Origin: CAZIUL01 sp964542475
GTDB taxonomy: Bacteria > Planctomycetota > B15-G4 > CAYZWU01
NCBI GenBank assembly: GCA_964542475.1
Contig: CAZIUL010000077.1
Location: 1-18,903, forward strand
Length of the DNA: 18,903 bases
Reading direction: 5' to 3'
Below the pieces are notes generated by a model. The model was not told the DNA's origin. It was given only the letters and a program-made list of their open reading frames with translations, and made no database searches. This document shows, piece after piece, positions 1-7,100 of this stretch. Each line of letters starts with the position of its first letter. The first letter of the stretch is position 1. The position numbers were made by a program, and so were the translations under genes.

Positions 1-12
1 GCTCCGTCAGCG

Positions 13-45
13 CCGTAAGAGAAGAGGCGGCAACAGAGTGCCGCC
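13..45 (-). terminator. Probable Rho-independent terminator after the TMTC-like gene
   Basis: Read on the minus strand, GGCGGCA and TGCCGCC (positions 45-39 and 32-26) form a perfect 7-bp GC-rich stem around a 6-nt loop. It is followed by the pyrimidine-rich run TCTTCTCTTAC. It lies about 57 bp past the stop codon of the minus-strand gene ending at 102, where a terminator would be expected. The T-run is interrupted, so the hairpin could instead be part of a dispersed GC-rich repeat. Confidence 0.5.
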
Positions 46-101
46 CTCCAGAAGATACGGAATGCGCCGATTGAACAATGGAATCCGCGAGATTACGAGA
101 A

Positions 102-1565
102 TCATTCTTTTGCGGGCTTTGAAACAGAGATCAGGTTGCTGATGAACGACTCAGGCGGTTCATAGCCGTGCTCGCGGCTCAAGCGGACGTACTCCCATGC
201 CTTGTCGTAGTTTTTCAAGGCGCAGTGGATCATTGCGAGGTTGACATATGCCACGGCAAAGCCGGGCTTGATGCGGACCGAACGGTTCAGGTGTTTCAGC
301 CCTTCCCGCGGCTGACCGCTCAAGACGAGCGCCATTCCGAGATCGTGCTCAGCCAGGTAGTTGTCCCCGGTGACATCGATTGCGTGGCGGAAAAGGGTGG
401 CGCTGTCCTTCCAGTGTTTCACCTGGCCGCGCGCGACAAGGGTCAGGGCAAGAAGCAGCAGGCCGACGGCAATGATCAGCGCATCTCTCGGCACGCGTAT
501 CTTTCCGGGCACACCCCATGCGGCCATGACGAACAGCCCGATAAGCGGTATGTAGGTGTAGCGGTCCGCCATTGCCTGGTTTCCCACCTGAACGAGGCCG
601 ATGACCGGCACCAGCGTTCCCAGGAAAAAGAACCACCCGAAGGGAAGGAATGGGCAGCTCCGTCTGAAGCGGATCACCAGAAAGGTAGCAGCACCCATGA
701 TCACGGCAGCGCCCGCCGCGTGAACAACGGGAAGCGACCCTTCCGGATGCGGGTAGAGGGCGGACAGGTCATTCGGCCAAAGCGTGTTCATCATGTACTT
801 CACGTAGGCTGCGGCAGCGTTCGAAATCCGCTCTACGAGGGGGAAGTCCTGCATTGCGCCGCCCTGCTTTTGAACGATCACCGTGACCAGGCAGGAGGCA
901 GCGGAGATCGCGATCAACGGCAGTTTTTCCAGCACGAGTTTTTTGGGCCCGCTTCTTTGGAGCGGCCAGTAGTCGAGCAGCAGCAAAACAAAAGGGAGCG
1001 TGACAAGCATCGGCTTGGAGAGCAGGCCCGCAAGGAAAAGGATCACAACGCACAGGTAGCGCCACATGCCCGGCGCGCGCGCGTATCGCAGGTACGCCCC
1101 GAAGCACAGCATCATGAAGAAGGTACAGAGAAGGTCTTTTCTCTCGGCAACCCATGCCACCGATTCCACGTGAAGCGGATGCACGGCAAAGAGCGCGGCC
1201 ACTATTGCGCTTCGCAGAACATGCCCTGTCATGCGGCAGAACAAAAAGAATAGCAACACGGCGTTCAAGGCGTGCAGGACGAGGTTGGTAGCGTGGTGCC
1301 CCGCGGGGTTGGTGCCGTACAGCTCCACATCCATCTGGTGGGAGATCCAGGTAAACGGATGCCAGTTGGCAGCATGGGAACAGGTAAAGGCCCACCCAAT
1401 GTTTTTCAGGCTCAGCCCCTCTGATACATTGGGGTTGTCCGTCACATAGTCGTCGTCGTCATGGTACAAAAGAAAATCGTGCGACAGCGTTTCCCGGTAC
1501 ACGAACGCGACGGCTAGAACGAGTAGAAGGCAGACCAACAGGTGTTGTTGTTTTGAGCCAAGCAA
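102..1565 (-). CDS. TMTC-like GT-C membrane protein with C-terminal TPRs
   Basis: The predicted 487-aa protein has many hydrophobic membrane segments (the first at about 9-22) followed by TPR-like repeats at about 385-465. It carries the hallmarks of bacterial relatives of the eukaryotic TMTC proteins (DUF1736 plus TPR): an acidic first-loop motif DDDDY (36-40), NWHPFTW (67-73), HPLHVESVAWVAERKD (129-144) and ADRYTYIP (333-340). Family members are GT-C fold proteins, and the eukaryotic ones O-mannosylate proteins from a lipid-linked sugar. A sugar-transfer role at the cytoplasmic membrane is inferred here and the substrate is unknown. I chose the TTG start because GAAGGA lies 6 nt upstream of it and a transmembrane helix follows directly. 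The reading frame stays open far upstream, but only through a repeat element and an alternate frame of the ABC permease gene. No partner gene adjoins it. Confidence 0.82.
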   Translation of the reverse strand: MLGSKQQHLLVCLLLVLAVAFVYRETLSHDFLLYHDDDDYVTDNPNVSEGLSLKNIGWAFTCSHAANWHPFTWISHQMDVELYGTNPAGHHATNLVLHALNAVLLFFLFCRMTGHVLRSAIVAALFAVHPLHVESVAWVAERKDLLCTFFMMLCFGAYLRYARAPGMWRYLCVVILFLAGLLSKPMLVTLPFVLLLLDYWPLQRSGPKKLVLEKLPLIAISAASCLVTVIVQKQGGAMQDFPLVERISNAAAAYVKYMMNTLWPNDLSALYPHPEGSLPVVHAAGAAVIMGAATFLVIRFRRSCPFLPFGWFFFLGTLVPVIGLVQVGNQAMADRYTYIPLIGLFVMAAWGVPGKIRVPRDALIIAVGLLLLALTLVARGQVKHWKDSATLFRHAIDVTGDNYLAEHDLGMALVLSGQPREGLKHLNRSVRIKPGFAVAYVNLAMIHCALKNYDKAWEYVRLSREHGYEPPESFISNLISVSKPAKE

Positions 1566-1616
1566 CGGTTTTCCTTCAAAGGGATGGTTTGCTTTTACGC
1601 TCCCTGATCCTTTGAT

Positions 1617-1829
1617 AAAGAAAGAGAACCACGGATGGACACAGATTAACACGGATAATTTTTTTTCGGTTTCTTCTTTCGAATCCGATCCCCGGTTGCA
1701 AAGCCTGCGAACTGCAATGTCATTTGCAACTACCAAGAGGTCGAAAAATCTTTCGCCCTCTTGGTTTTTCATTTCGGTAACAGGCCTATAATCCGTGTTT
1801 ATCCGTGGTTCTCTTCTTCTTTCTTTCGG
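1617..1829 (-). repeat. Dispersed composite repeat, copy A (long inverted arms)
   Basis: This is an intergenic element of about 213 bp between the permease stop and the TMTC-like start. Its outer arms are inverted copies of one motif: AAAGAAAGAGAACCACGGAT at 1617-1636, and its counterpart reading ATCCGTGGTTCTCTT at 1801-1815. Each arm contains tandem 10-bp units of the type ACACGGATGA, three on the left and two on the right. Inside is a hairpin with 15-bp arms and one mismatch, built from ACCAAGAGG and CCTCTTGGT around about 1729-1762. The minus-strand order of modules (ACGGAT units, then CCTG..CCGAAA.GAAAAACCAAGAGG) matches copy D closely, which shows that the element is a real family. No open reading frame of its own is convincing. 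Confidence 0.85.
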
Positions 1830-1867
1830 TGATGAGGAGTGACAATTATTCTTATCACCGTTCCCCT

Positions 1868-3187
1868 TTACCCCTTGAACACCCATCTCGCGAGTTCGCG
1901 TATCTTCGGCGCCTTGCCTTGCATGAGGATACCGACACGGAAGATTCTTCCCCCGGCCCAGACGCAAAACAGGGTGAAAACCGCGACTCCTGCCATGCCC
2001 ACCCAGGGCTGCCAGGCCGGGATGGTGGAGGGCGTGGCCTGGCGGAGCAGCATTGTCATGGGCGTGAACGGCGGGATCAGCGACAGTCCCGTGGCAAGAG
2101 AGCCCAAAGGCTCCTTGATCACCGGCATGAGCACGAACATTGGAATGATCATGGGAATCATCACAAAGGGCATGATGGACTGAATCTCTTTCTGGTCGTT
2201 GCATGCTGATCCCACCGCGGCCAGGAGCGAGCCGAACATGAAGATGGCAGCGATCATGTAGAAGAAAAACCAGGGGAGAAGGTTGAAGGGAATGATCTCC
2301 TTCAGCTCCAGGTAGTCCGCCGCAAAGTAACCGATTATGACGTAGATGGAAATCCCTGTCAGCGATACAGCCACACCGCCCAGGAGCTTGCCCAGCATCA
2401 GGTTGAACGGGCTGATCGACCCGAGCAGCACCTCGGAGATGCGCTGCGCCTTTTCCTCCTGCACAGTGCCCACCATTGGCATGGCCCCGATCATCATCAT
2501 CATAAAAAGCAGCATGGTCATTATCAGTGGAATGAAAATCGCTTGAGCCTTGTCCGATTGCTTGGCATCCTGCACCTCGCCGCTTTTTGCATCTCTTGAA
2601 ACAAGGCCGAGACCGGTAACGTATATCCACCTGATGACATCGTTGCTCACATCTTTCTCGAGGCCGGCTTCCATCCCGCGGTACAGGCGAAGATACGTGT
2701 TTATCACGCTCTGCATCCAGTCAAGCTCATCGCTCAATGCCGAGTTATCTGAATAGTAGTTGATGAAAACCTCCTCGGGCTCGGCCCTCGGAAAGACCAC
2801 GGACCGTCCGATTTCCACAAAGGCAAACAGCTCTCTTGCCCGGACCCGGTTCGAAAGCGCAAGCCGCTGCACAAGGGGTTCCTCTTCATCCGGCAGCTCG
2901 GCCTCGATGATATAGGCCGGCTTGGTCTTCTTCCCGGTCTCCTCGTCAATGATGTAGGACTCGTTGCGCTCTTTCGCCTTCATCTGAACATGAGAGGCCA
3001 CATCCGCGCCTGACCGGTCGATGATAACGATCCTCTTGTCATCGAGGTCGACCTGGTCCTTGAAGACGGCAAAGGCGATGAGGCTCCCGCACATGAAGAT
3101 AGGCGCAACTATGAGACCGATAACAAAACCTTTGGTGCGGACCGACGCGTTGTAGTCCCTCGAAGCTATCTTGAACATCTTATTCAT
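1868..3187 (-). CDS. ABC-2 type transporter permease (NatB/YhaP-like)
   Basis: This 439-aa integral membrane protein has the ABC-2 exporter plan: one N-terminal helix (about 20-42), a large extracytoplasmic domain (about 43-215), then about five helices in the C-terminal half. The segment EEKAQRISEVLLGSISPFNLMLGK, beginning just after the second helix, is the coupling region typical of NatB/YhaP-type permeases. The start codon overlaps the end of the ATPase gene by 8 bp (ATGAATAA) and is preceded by GGAGGTGAGCC, an excellent ribosome site, so the two are almost certainly translationally coupled and form one exporter. Relatives export sodium or small toxic compounds. The substrate here cannot be told from sequence. 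Confidence 0.9.
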   Translation of the reverse strand: MNKMFKIASRDYNASVRTKGFVIGLIVAPIFMCGSLIAFAVFKDQVDLDDKRIVIIDRSGADVASHVQMKAKERNESYIIDEETGKKTKPAYIIEAELPDEEEPLVQRLALSNRVRARELFAFVEIGRSVVFPRAEPEEVFINYYSDNSALSDELDWMQSVINTYLRLYRGMEAGLEKDVSNDVIRWIYVTGLGLVSRDAKSGEVQDAKQSDKAQAIFIPLIMTMLLFMMMMIGAMPMVGTVQEEKAQRISEVLLGSISPFNLMLGKLLGGVAVSLTGISIYVIIGYFAADYLELKEIIPFNLLPWFFFYMIAAIFMFGSLLAAVGSACNDQKEIQSIMPFVMIPMIIPMFVLMPVIKEPLGSLATGLSLIPPFTPMTMLLRQATPSTIPAWQPWVGMAGVAVFTLFCVWAGGRIFRVGILMQGKAPKIRELARWVFKG

Positions 3188-4091
3188 GGCTCACCTCCTC
3201 CGCCTCGGGACCGGCAATGCGAACGAATATGTCGTGCAGGGACGGTTTCGTCACATCGAACTGATGAACCCGCGCCTTTGCCATGATCGTGGCAAGGATC
3301 TCCTGGGGATCGCTTTCCCCGTTCATTCGAATCTCCTGCATCCGGCCGAAGTTCCTGATCTGCTTCACGCCCGGGATACTGCGCATCCATTCCTCGTCGC
3401 AGTCGACCCGCACCCGAATGGTGTCGTCACCGTACTTGTCCTGGATCGACTCAAGCGTTCCGTCGAGCACCTTCTTTCCCTTGAAGATCATGAAGATGAA
3501 ATCGCACATCTTCTCAGCGGTGTTCATGTCATGGGTGGAAAAGACCACGGTTGCGCCGTTCCTCTGCAGCGCCAGCACAGCCTCCTTGATGGCGTCCATG
3601 TTCACCGGATCAAGCCCGGTGAACGGCTCGTCCAGGATCAAAAGCTCGGGCCTCGACACGACCGCGGCGATGAACTGCACCTTCTGGCTCATGCCCTTGC
3701 TGAGCGCATCAACCTTCTTGTTCGCCCAGTCCGCGAGATCGAAACGCTCGAGCCAGCGATCCACTTCGAGGTTTATGTCCCGCCCGTTCTTCATTCCCCC
3801 GTAAAACCTCAAGAGCTGCCTGATCTTCATCTTCTTGTACAGGCCCCTCTCCTCCGGAAGGTACCCGATGTTGTCCGTGGCAGCCGCGGTGTGCTCCTTA
3901 CCGAAGACCCGTATTGAGCCCGAATCAGGGTAGATGATGTTCATGATCATGCGAAGCGTTGTGGTCTTGCCGGAACCGTTGGGCCCGATAAAGCCGTACA
4001 CGCAGCCCTTGGGAACGCTCAGGCTGAGATCGTCCACAGCCCTGTGACTGCCAAAGGTCTTGTTGACACTTTCAATTTCCACTGTGTTCAC
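3180..4091 (-). CDS. ABC transporter ATP-binding protein (NatA-like)
   Basis: This 303-aa protein is the motor subunit of the exporter formed with the overlapping permease gene. All nucleotide-binding motifs are intact: Walker A GPNGSGKTT (36-44), signature LSKGMSQKVQ, Walker B LLILDEPFTGLDP and the switch histidine in STHDM. The C-terminal 80 or so residues fit the DUF4162-type extension found in NatA/CcmA-like ATPases. The chosen start is GTG at 4091, with AAGGAG 10 nt upstream. The gene begins 39 bp after the terminator hairpin of the preceding gene, so its promoter must lie in that short gap unless there is readthrough. Confidence 0.93.
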   Translation of the reverse strand: MNTVEIESVNKTFGSHRAVDDLSLSVPKGCVYGFIGPNGSGKTTTLRMIMNIIYPDSGSIRVFGKEHTAAATDNIGYLPEERGLYKKMKIRQLLRFYGGMKNGRDINLEVDRWLERFDLADWANKKVDALSKGMSQKVQFIAAVVSRPELLILDEPFTGLDPVNMDAIKEAVLALQRNGATVVFSTHDMNTAEKMCDFIFMIFKGKKVLDGTLESIQDKYGDDTIRVRVDCDEEWMRSIPGVKQIRNFGRMQEIRMNGESDPQEILATIMAKARVHQFDVTKPSLHDIFVRIAGPEAEEVSHE

Positions 4092-4120
4092 GAGGGATCA
4101 GCTCCTTCCACTCGGCTTGA

Positions 4121-4168
4121 CTTGAAAAGCCGCCCCGGCCCTTTTCGATCCGAAAAGAGCCGGAGCGG
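4121..4168 (-). terminator. Terminator between the DUF3352-like gene and the ABC operon
   Basis: Two 18-nt arms (4130-4147 and 4151-4168) are complementary around a 3-nt centre. The two non-Watson-Crick positions become G-U wobbles only in RNA read from the minus strand, which points to selection in that direction. The stem is followed on the minus strand by CTTTTCAAG (4129-4121), a short U-run. It starts 43 bp after the stop of the 881-aa gene and would insulate that gene from the ABC operon. Confidence 0.65.
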
Positions 4169-4210
4169 TATAAAACCATTTTCAATGTGAAATGAAACCG
4201 TTTAACGCTC

Positions 4211-6856
4211 CTACATGTCCTTTGTCGCACGCTCCTGCGGCGAGAAATAATGGGTAACAGCGCGCGTACGCCAGGCCGTTCCATCGAACGTCGTGCATCG
4301 AGCTGTTGACTTGTAGAAATCGATCTTGCTCACCACAGGCACCAGCTTGCCGAGTATGCCCGCGATCTTCGTAAGCAGCGGCCTGACCTTGGGCTCGGGA
4401 ATGAAGGAACCCATCATGGTGGTTACCATGGAAGCGATTCCGATGCCTGCCGCCATTTCCTCGCCCAACTTGCGCTGATCCGTGAGTGATACATTGCAAA
4501 AAGGGCCTTCGGGCAGCACCGCTTCGCTCATGGCAAGGCTGTTCTCCCGGATATTCGAATGTTCGCCTCTTGCAGTGGCAAGACAAAGCGCTATGGCATC
4601 TGCCGATTCGCTGAAAATGAGGTGTCCGTCGGCCACGCCCCATACAATTGGCTGAGGCGACATGGAGAAGTAGAGGTTCTGAAAACCTTCGAGCTCCTCG
4701 TGCGTGGCCGGAGATGAGCGTACACCCAGCATGGCAAGGCCGGCAAACTCAGGCTTTTGTCTCACGATCTCGGTGAGCTTGGTGGACAAGAACTCGATGC
4801 CTGCAGCGATCTTCTCGCGGGCCGTCTCTTCGTCGGTGACCTTGAACATCATCACCGATCCGCCGCCATCTTCCAGCGTAACGCTTACGGAGTCGCCGTC
4901 GATCCAGTTGATCACATCCTCGCGAATATCAAGCCCGATCTGCTTCTGGATACTGTTCCACTTGGCGAGTATCTCTTCGCCCTTGCCGCCCGCAAGAAGC
5001 ACTGTGCCCTCGATAAAGCTGTACAGCTCCTCCAGGTCAATGCCGCCGGAGACCGAAAACGACTTGGTTTCCTTGGGCAGGTACTTGTCAAAGCCCGTCA
5101 TCTGCCTGCGCTTCCCGAACAGCTTGTAGATCGGCAGCTTGTCGGCGTCAGGAACCAGCACGGCGATCGATTCCGTTGTGGTTGTGTACCCGGTTGTGGT
5201 TTCAACTTCAGCGGTGTAGTCGAGAACTCCTGCGGCATCCGCCAAGCGGTTGATTATCCGCTTTACCAACGCTATTTCGCCGATTGATTCTCGTGCAGCA
5301 GTCTTTATCGCCATATCTTGGGCCTTGGCAAGCGCGGCTTTGAAGTGATCGTGATGGCGAACGCTGTCCCAGTCCGGGTCTTTTGACATGTGCTTGGGAC
5401 AGTAGAACCCCCCGTCCACCGCCTGTTCCAGGAAATCGAGGCCTTCGCTTTCGTGCCCGAGCAGCGTGTGCAGGCATCCCATGATGTAGAGCACCTGTGA
5501 GTCGTCAGGCGCGATAGCGAACGCCTGTTTGGCGAGTCTCATCGCCTGCTCGTAGTCGTTTACCTCGTACGCCTGCTTGATCTGCATGCGCAGTCTTAAT
5601 ACATCTCCCTCGGTGGCACAGTTTACAGCAACGTCCTTTGCGCTGTGCTCGAGCGCCAGCTCGTATGCCCTTTCCAGGGCTGCCTTGTACTCCGGCTCGT
5701 TGTGAAGGTCGGCAAGGTCTGAATCGCCGGCGATCTTCCTGGGCGCATAGAATCCGCCCTCAACAGCCTTTTGAAGCCAATCGAGCGCCTCGTCCCTGTT
5801 GCCGGTGCACGCGTTGAAGCAGGCCAGGTTGTACAGGATAATGGAGTTTTCAGGATCGATTCCATGAGCTTTTCTGGTCAGGCTCAGCGCCTTTTCGATG
5901 TTACCTTTTCTGTAAGCGGACATGGCCTCGGCGTTGGTTCCGTTGATTTCAGCTTTCATGCCCGAATTCTCGTAACGATCAGGCGGGCCCATTTTCGTGT
6001 TGAAAATCTTTTTCAAGCCGGCGGTTATCGGGTTTAGCAAGGCCTGCATGTCAAAGAAAACCATGCTGTTTTCAGGTGTCGGGAGCTTTGCAAACACAGC
6101 TTGATAGCGTGGATCATCCGCCAGGGAGCCTTTACGGCTGCTCCCGTCCAGGAGAGCAAGAACATCGTTGAAGACGTGTTTTCGTATGCCTATGATTATT
6201 ATGTCGTCACGCAGCGCAACAGAGACCGACATCTCCGGGGCTTCGCGAACCTGCATTCCCAGTCCAAGCCTTGTCACCTTCGCGCCGTTTTGTGTCGTTG
6301 CGTCCAAGGCCAGCACATTCATCCCGGCTGCGTTGTTGACCTCGTCAGCCAGGGTTTGGAGGATAGCTGCAAGCCCTTTATAGTTTTTCAAGGCACCCTC
6401 GCCGCTTCCGCGAAAGAGCAGGGCCATGCTGGGCATGAATATGGGCGGTTTGTCCTCGGGTATCATTTCCGGAGGAAGGAAGCGCTCCGTAAACACCGTT
6501 TCTTTACATCCAAGCTGCAGCCAGTCAACGCCCTCGACGAGCTGAAACGCCTTTTCCCTGAGCCGCTCCATCTCCGCTGTCAGGTCTGCGTCGCCCATTC
6601 CAATCAGGGAAGTGATCATATCGATCACATCCTGGCCGATACCGCTTTGCGACAGCGCCTCCATGACCTCTTCCCAGTATTGATCAATGAACTTCCGCTC
6701 GGGATCGGACCGCTCAGATATGCACAAAAAGACGTCGTTCGGTACTGCGCGGTGAAGGGTAAATCCGTTGTCATCCGGAGATGCCGGTGTTACCAGCGCT
6801 GATGAAACCAGGGCCACTGCCAGCACGCCAATTACAACCAATCCGATCTTCTTCAT
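4211..6856 (-). CDS. Secreted DUF3352-like protein with duplicated TPR block
   Basis: This 881-aa protein starts with a clear signal peptide (MKKIGLVVIGVLAVALVSSA, cleavage about residue 20-26) and is probably periplasmic or surface exposed. I recognise no catalytic motif. Residues about 27-290 and 545-860 resemble the loose DUF3352-type fold of long secreted planctomycete and cyanobacterial proteins. Between them lies a TPR region with two related modules, about 308-403 and 427-518. Each has a TPR followed by a WLQKAVEGGFYAP- or FLEQAVDGGFYCP-type helix and a short D-L/W-x-x-L/V-(H/R)-type tail. AAGGAG sits 8 nt before the ATG. The gene stands alone and ends at its own terminator. A binding or scaffold role is plausible because of the TPRs, but the function is unknown. 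Confidence 0.8.
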   Translation of the reverse strand: MKKIGLVVIGVLAVALVSSALVTPASPDDNGFTLHRAVPNDVFLCISERSDPERKFIDQYWEEVMEALSQSGIGQDVIDMITSLIGMGDADLTAEMERLREKAFQLVEGVDWLQLGCKETVFTERFLPPEMIPEDKPPIFMPSMALLFRGSGEGALKNYKGLAAILQTLADEVNNAAGMNVLALDATTQNGAKVTRLGLGMQVREAPEMSVSVALRDDIIIIGIRKHVFNDVLALLDGSSRKGSLADDPRYQAVFAKLPTPENSMVFFDMQALLNPITAGLKKIFNTKMGPPDRYENSGMKAEINGTNAEAMSAYRKGNIEKALSLTRKAHGIDPENSIILYNLACFNACTGNRDEALDWLQKAVEGGFYAPRKIAGDSDLADLHNEPEYKAALERAYELALEHSAKDVAVNCATEGDVLRLRMQIKQAYEVNDYEQAMRLAKQAFAIAPDDSQVLYIMGCLHTLLGHESEGLDFLEQAVDGGFYCPKHMSKDPDWDSVRHHDHFKAALAKAQDMAIKTAARESIGEIALVKRIINRLADAAGVLDYTAEVETTTGYTTTTESIAVLVPDADKLPIYKLFGKRRQMTGFDKYLPKETKSFSVSGGIDLEELYSFIEGTVLLAGGKGEEILAKWNSIQKQIGLDIREDVINWIDGDSVSVTLEDGGGSVMMFKVTDEETAREKIAAGIEFLSTKLTEIVRQKPEFAGLAMLGVRSSPATHEELEGFQNLYFSMSPQPIVWGVADGHLIFSESADAIALCLATARGEHSNIRENSLAMSEAVLPEGPFCNVSLTDQRKLGEEMAAGIGIASMVTTMMGSFIPEPKVRPLLTKIAGILGKLVPVVSKIDFYKSTARCTTFDGTAWRTRAVTHYFSPQERATKDM

Positions 6857-7020
6857 GATTCCAGCTCCTTAAATTACAAAAAAACTTCAATCTCCAGACC
6901 GATCCGGGGGGGCCGGCCTGGTTTACTCACTATCCGCTGCATGCTGATCAAGTGTTAAGAACAGATGACGGGTAGATCAATGTACTATGCGACGTGAGGG
7001 GTTGGCTTGCCTCAGGGATT

Positions 7021-7100
7021 TTGGAGAAAGGATTTTCGCCCCCACATTTTCCCCTTCTTCAATCCGTGTTCATCCGTGGTTTCTCTTCTTCTTTCTCCAA
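7021..7100 (-). repeat. Dispersed composite repeat, copy B, overlapping the kinase 3' end
   Basis: This 80-bp unit is bounded by a perfect 10-bp terminal inverted repeat, TTGGAGAAAG at 7021-7030 and CTTTCTCCAA at 7091-7100. On the minus strand it carries AAAGAAGAAGAGAAACCACG and then GATGAACACGGATT, the same block as copy A. A reduced GGGGGCGAAAATCC remains of the palindromic module. The unit covers the last 14 codons and the stop of the kinase gene. Confidence 0.8.

Noticed and set aside
168..1253. A 361-codon open frame on the plus strand
   Set aside because: It is antisense to the well-supported TMTC-like gene. Its translation is rich in His, Arg and Gln, lacks domain features and mirrors high-GC codon use.
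1617..1829. CRISPR-like array from repeated ACGGAT units
   Set aside because: The units are 10 bp, directly adjacent without spacers, and inverted at the two ends. There are no cas genes.
102..2630. A single 842-codon open frame covering the TMTC-like gene and more than 1 kb upstream
   Set aside because: The upstream part runs through repeat copy A and an alternate frame of the permease gene, and it has no protein-like features. The membrane protein starts at TTG 1565 with its own ribosome site.
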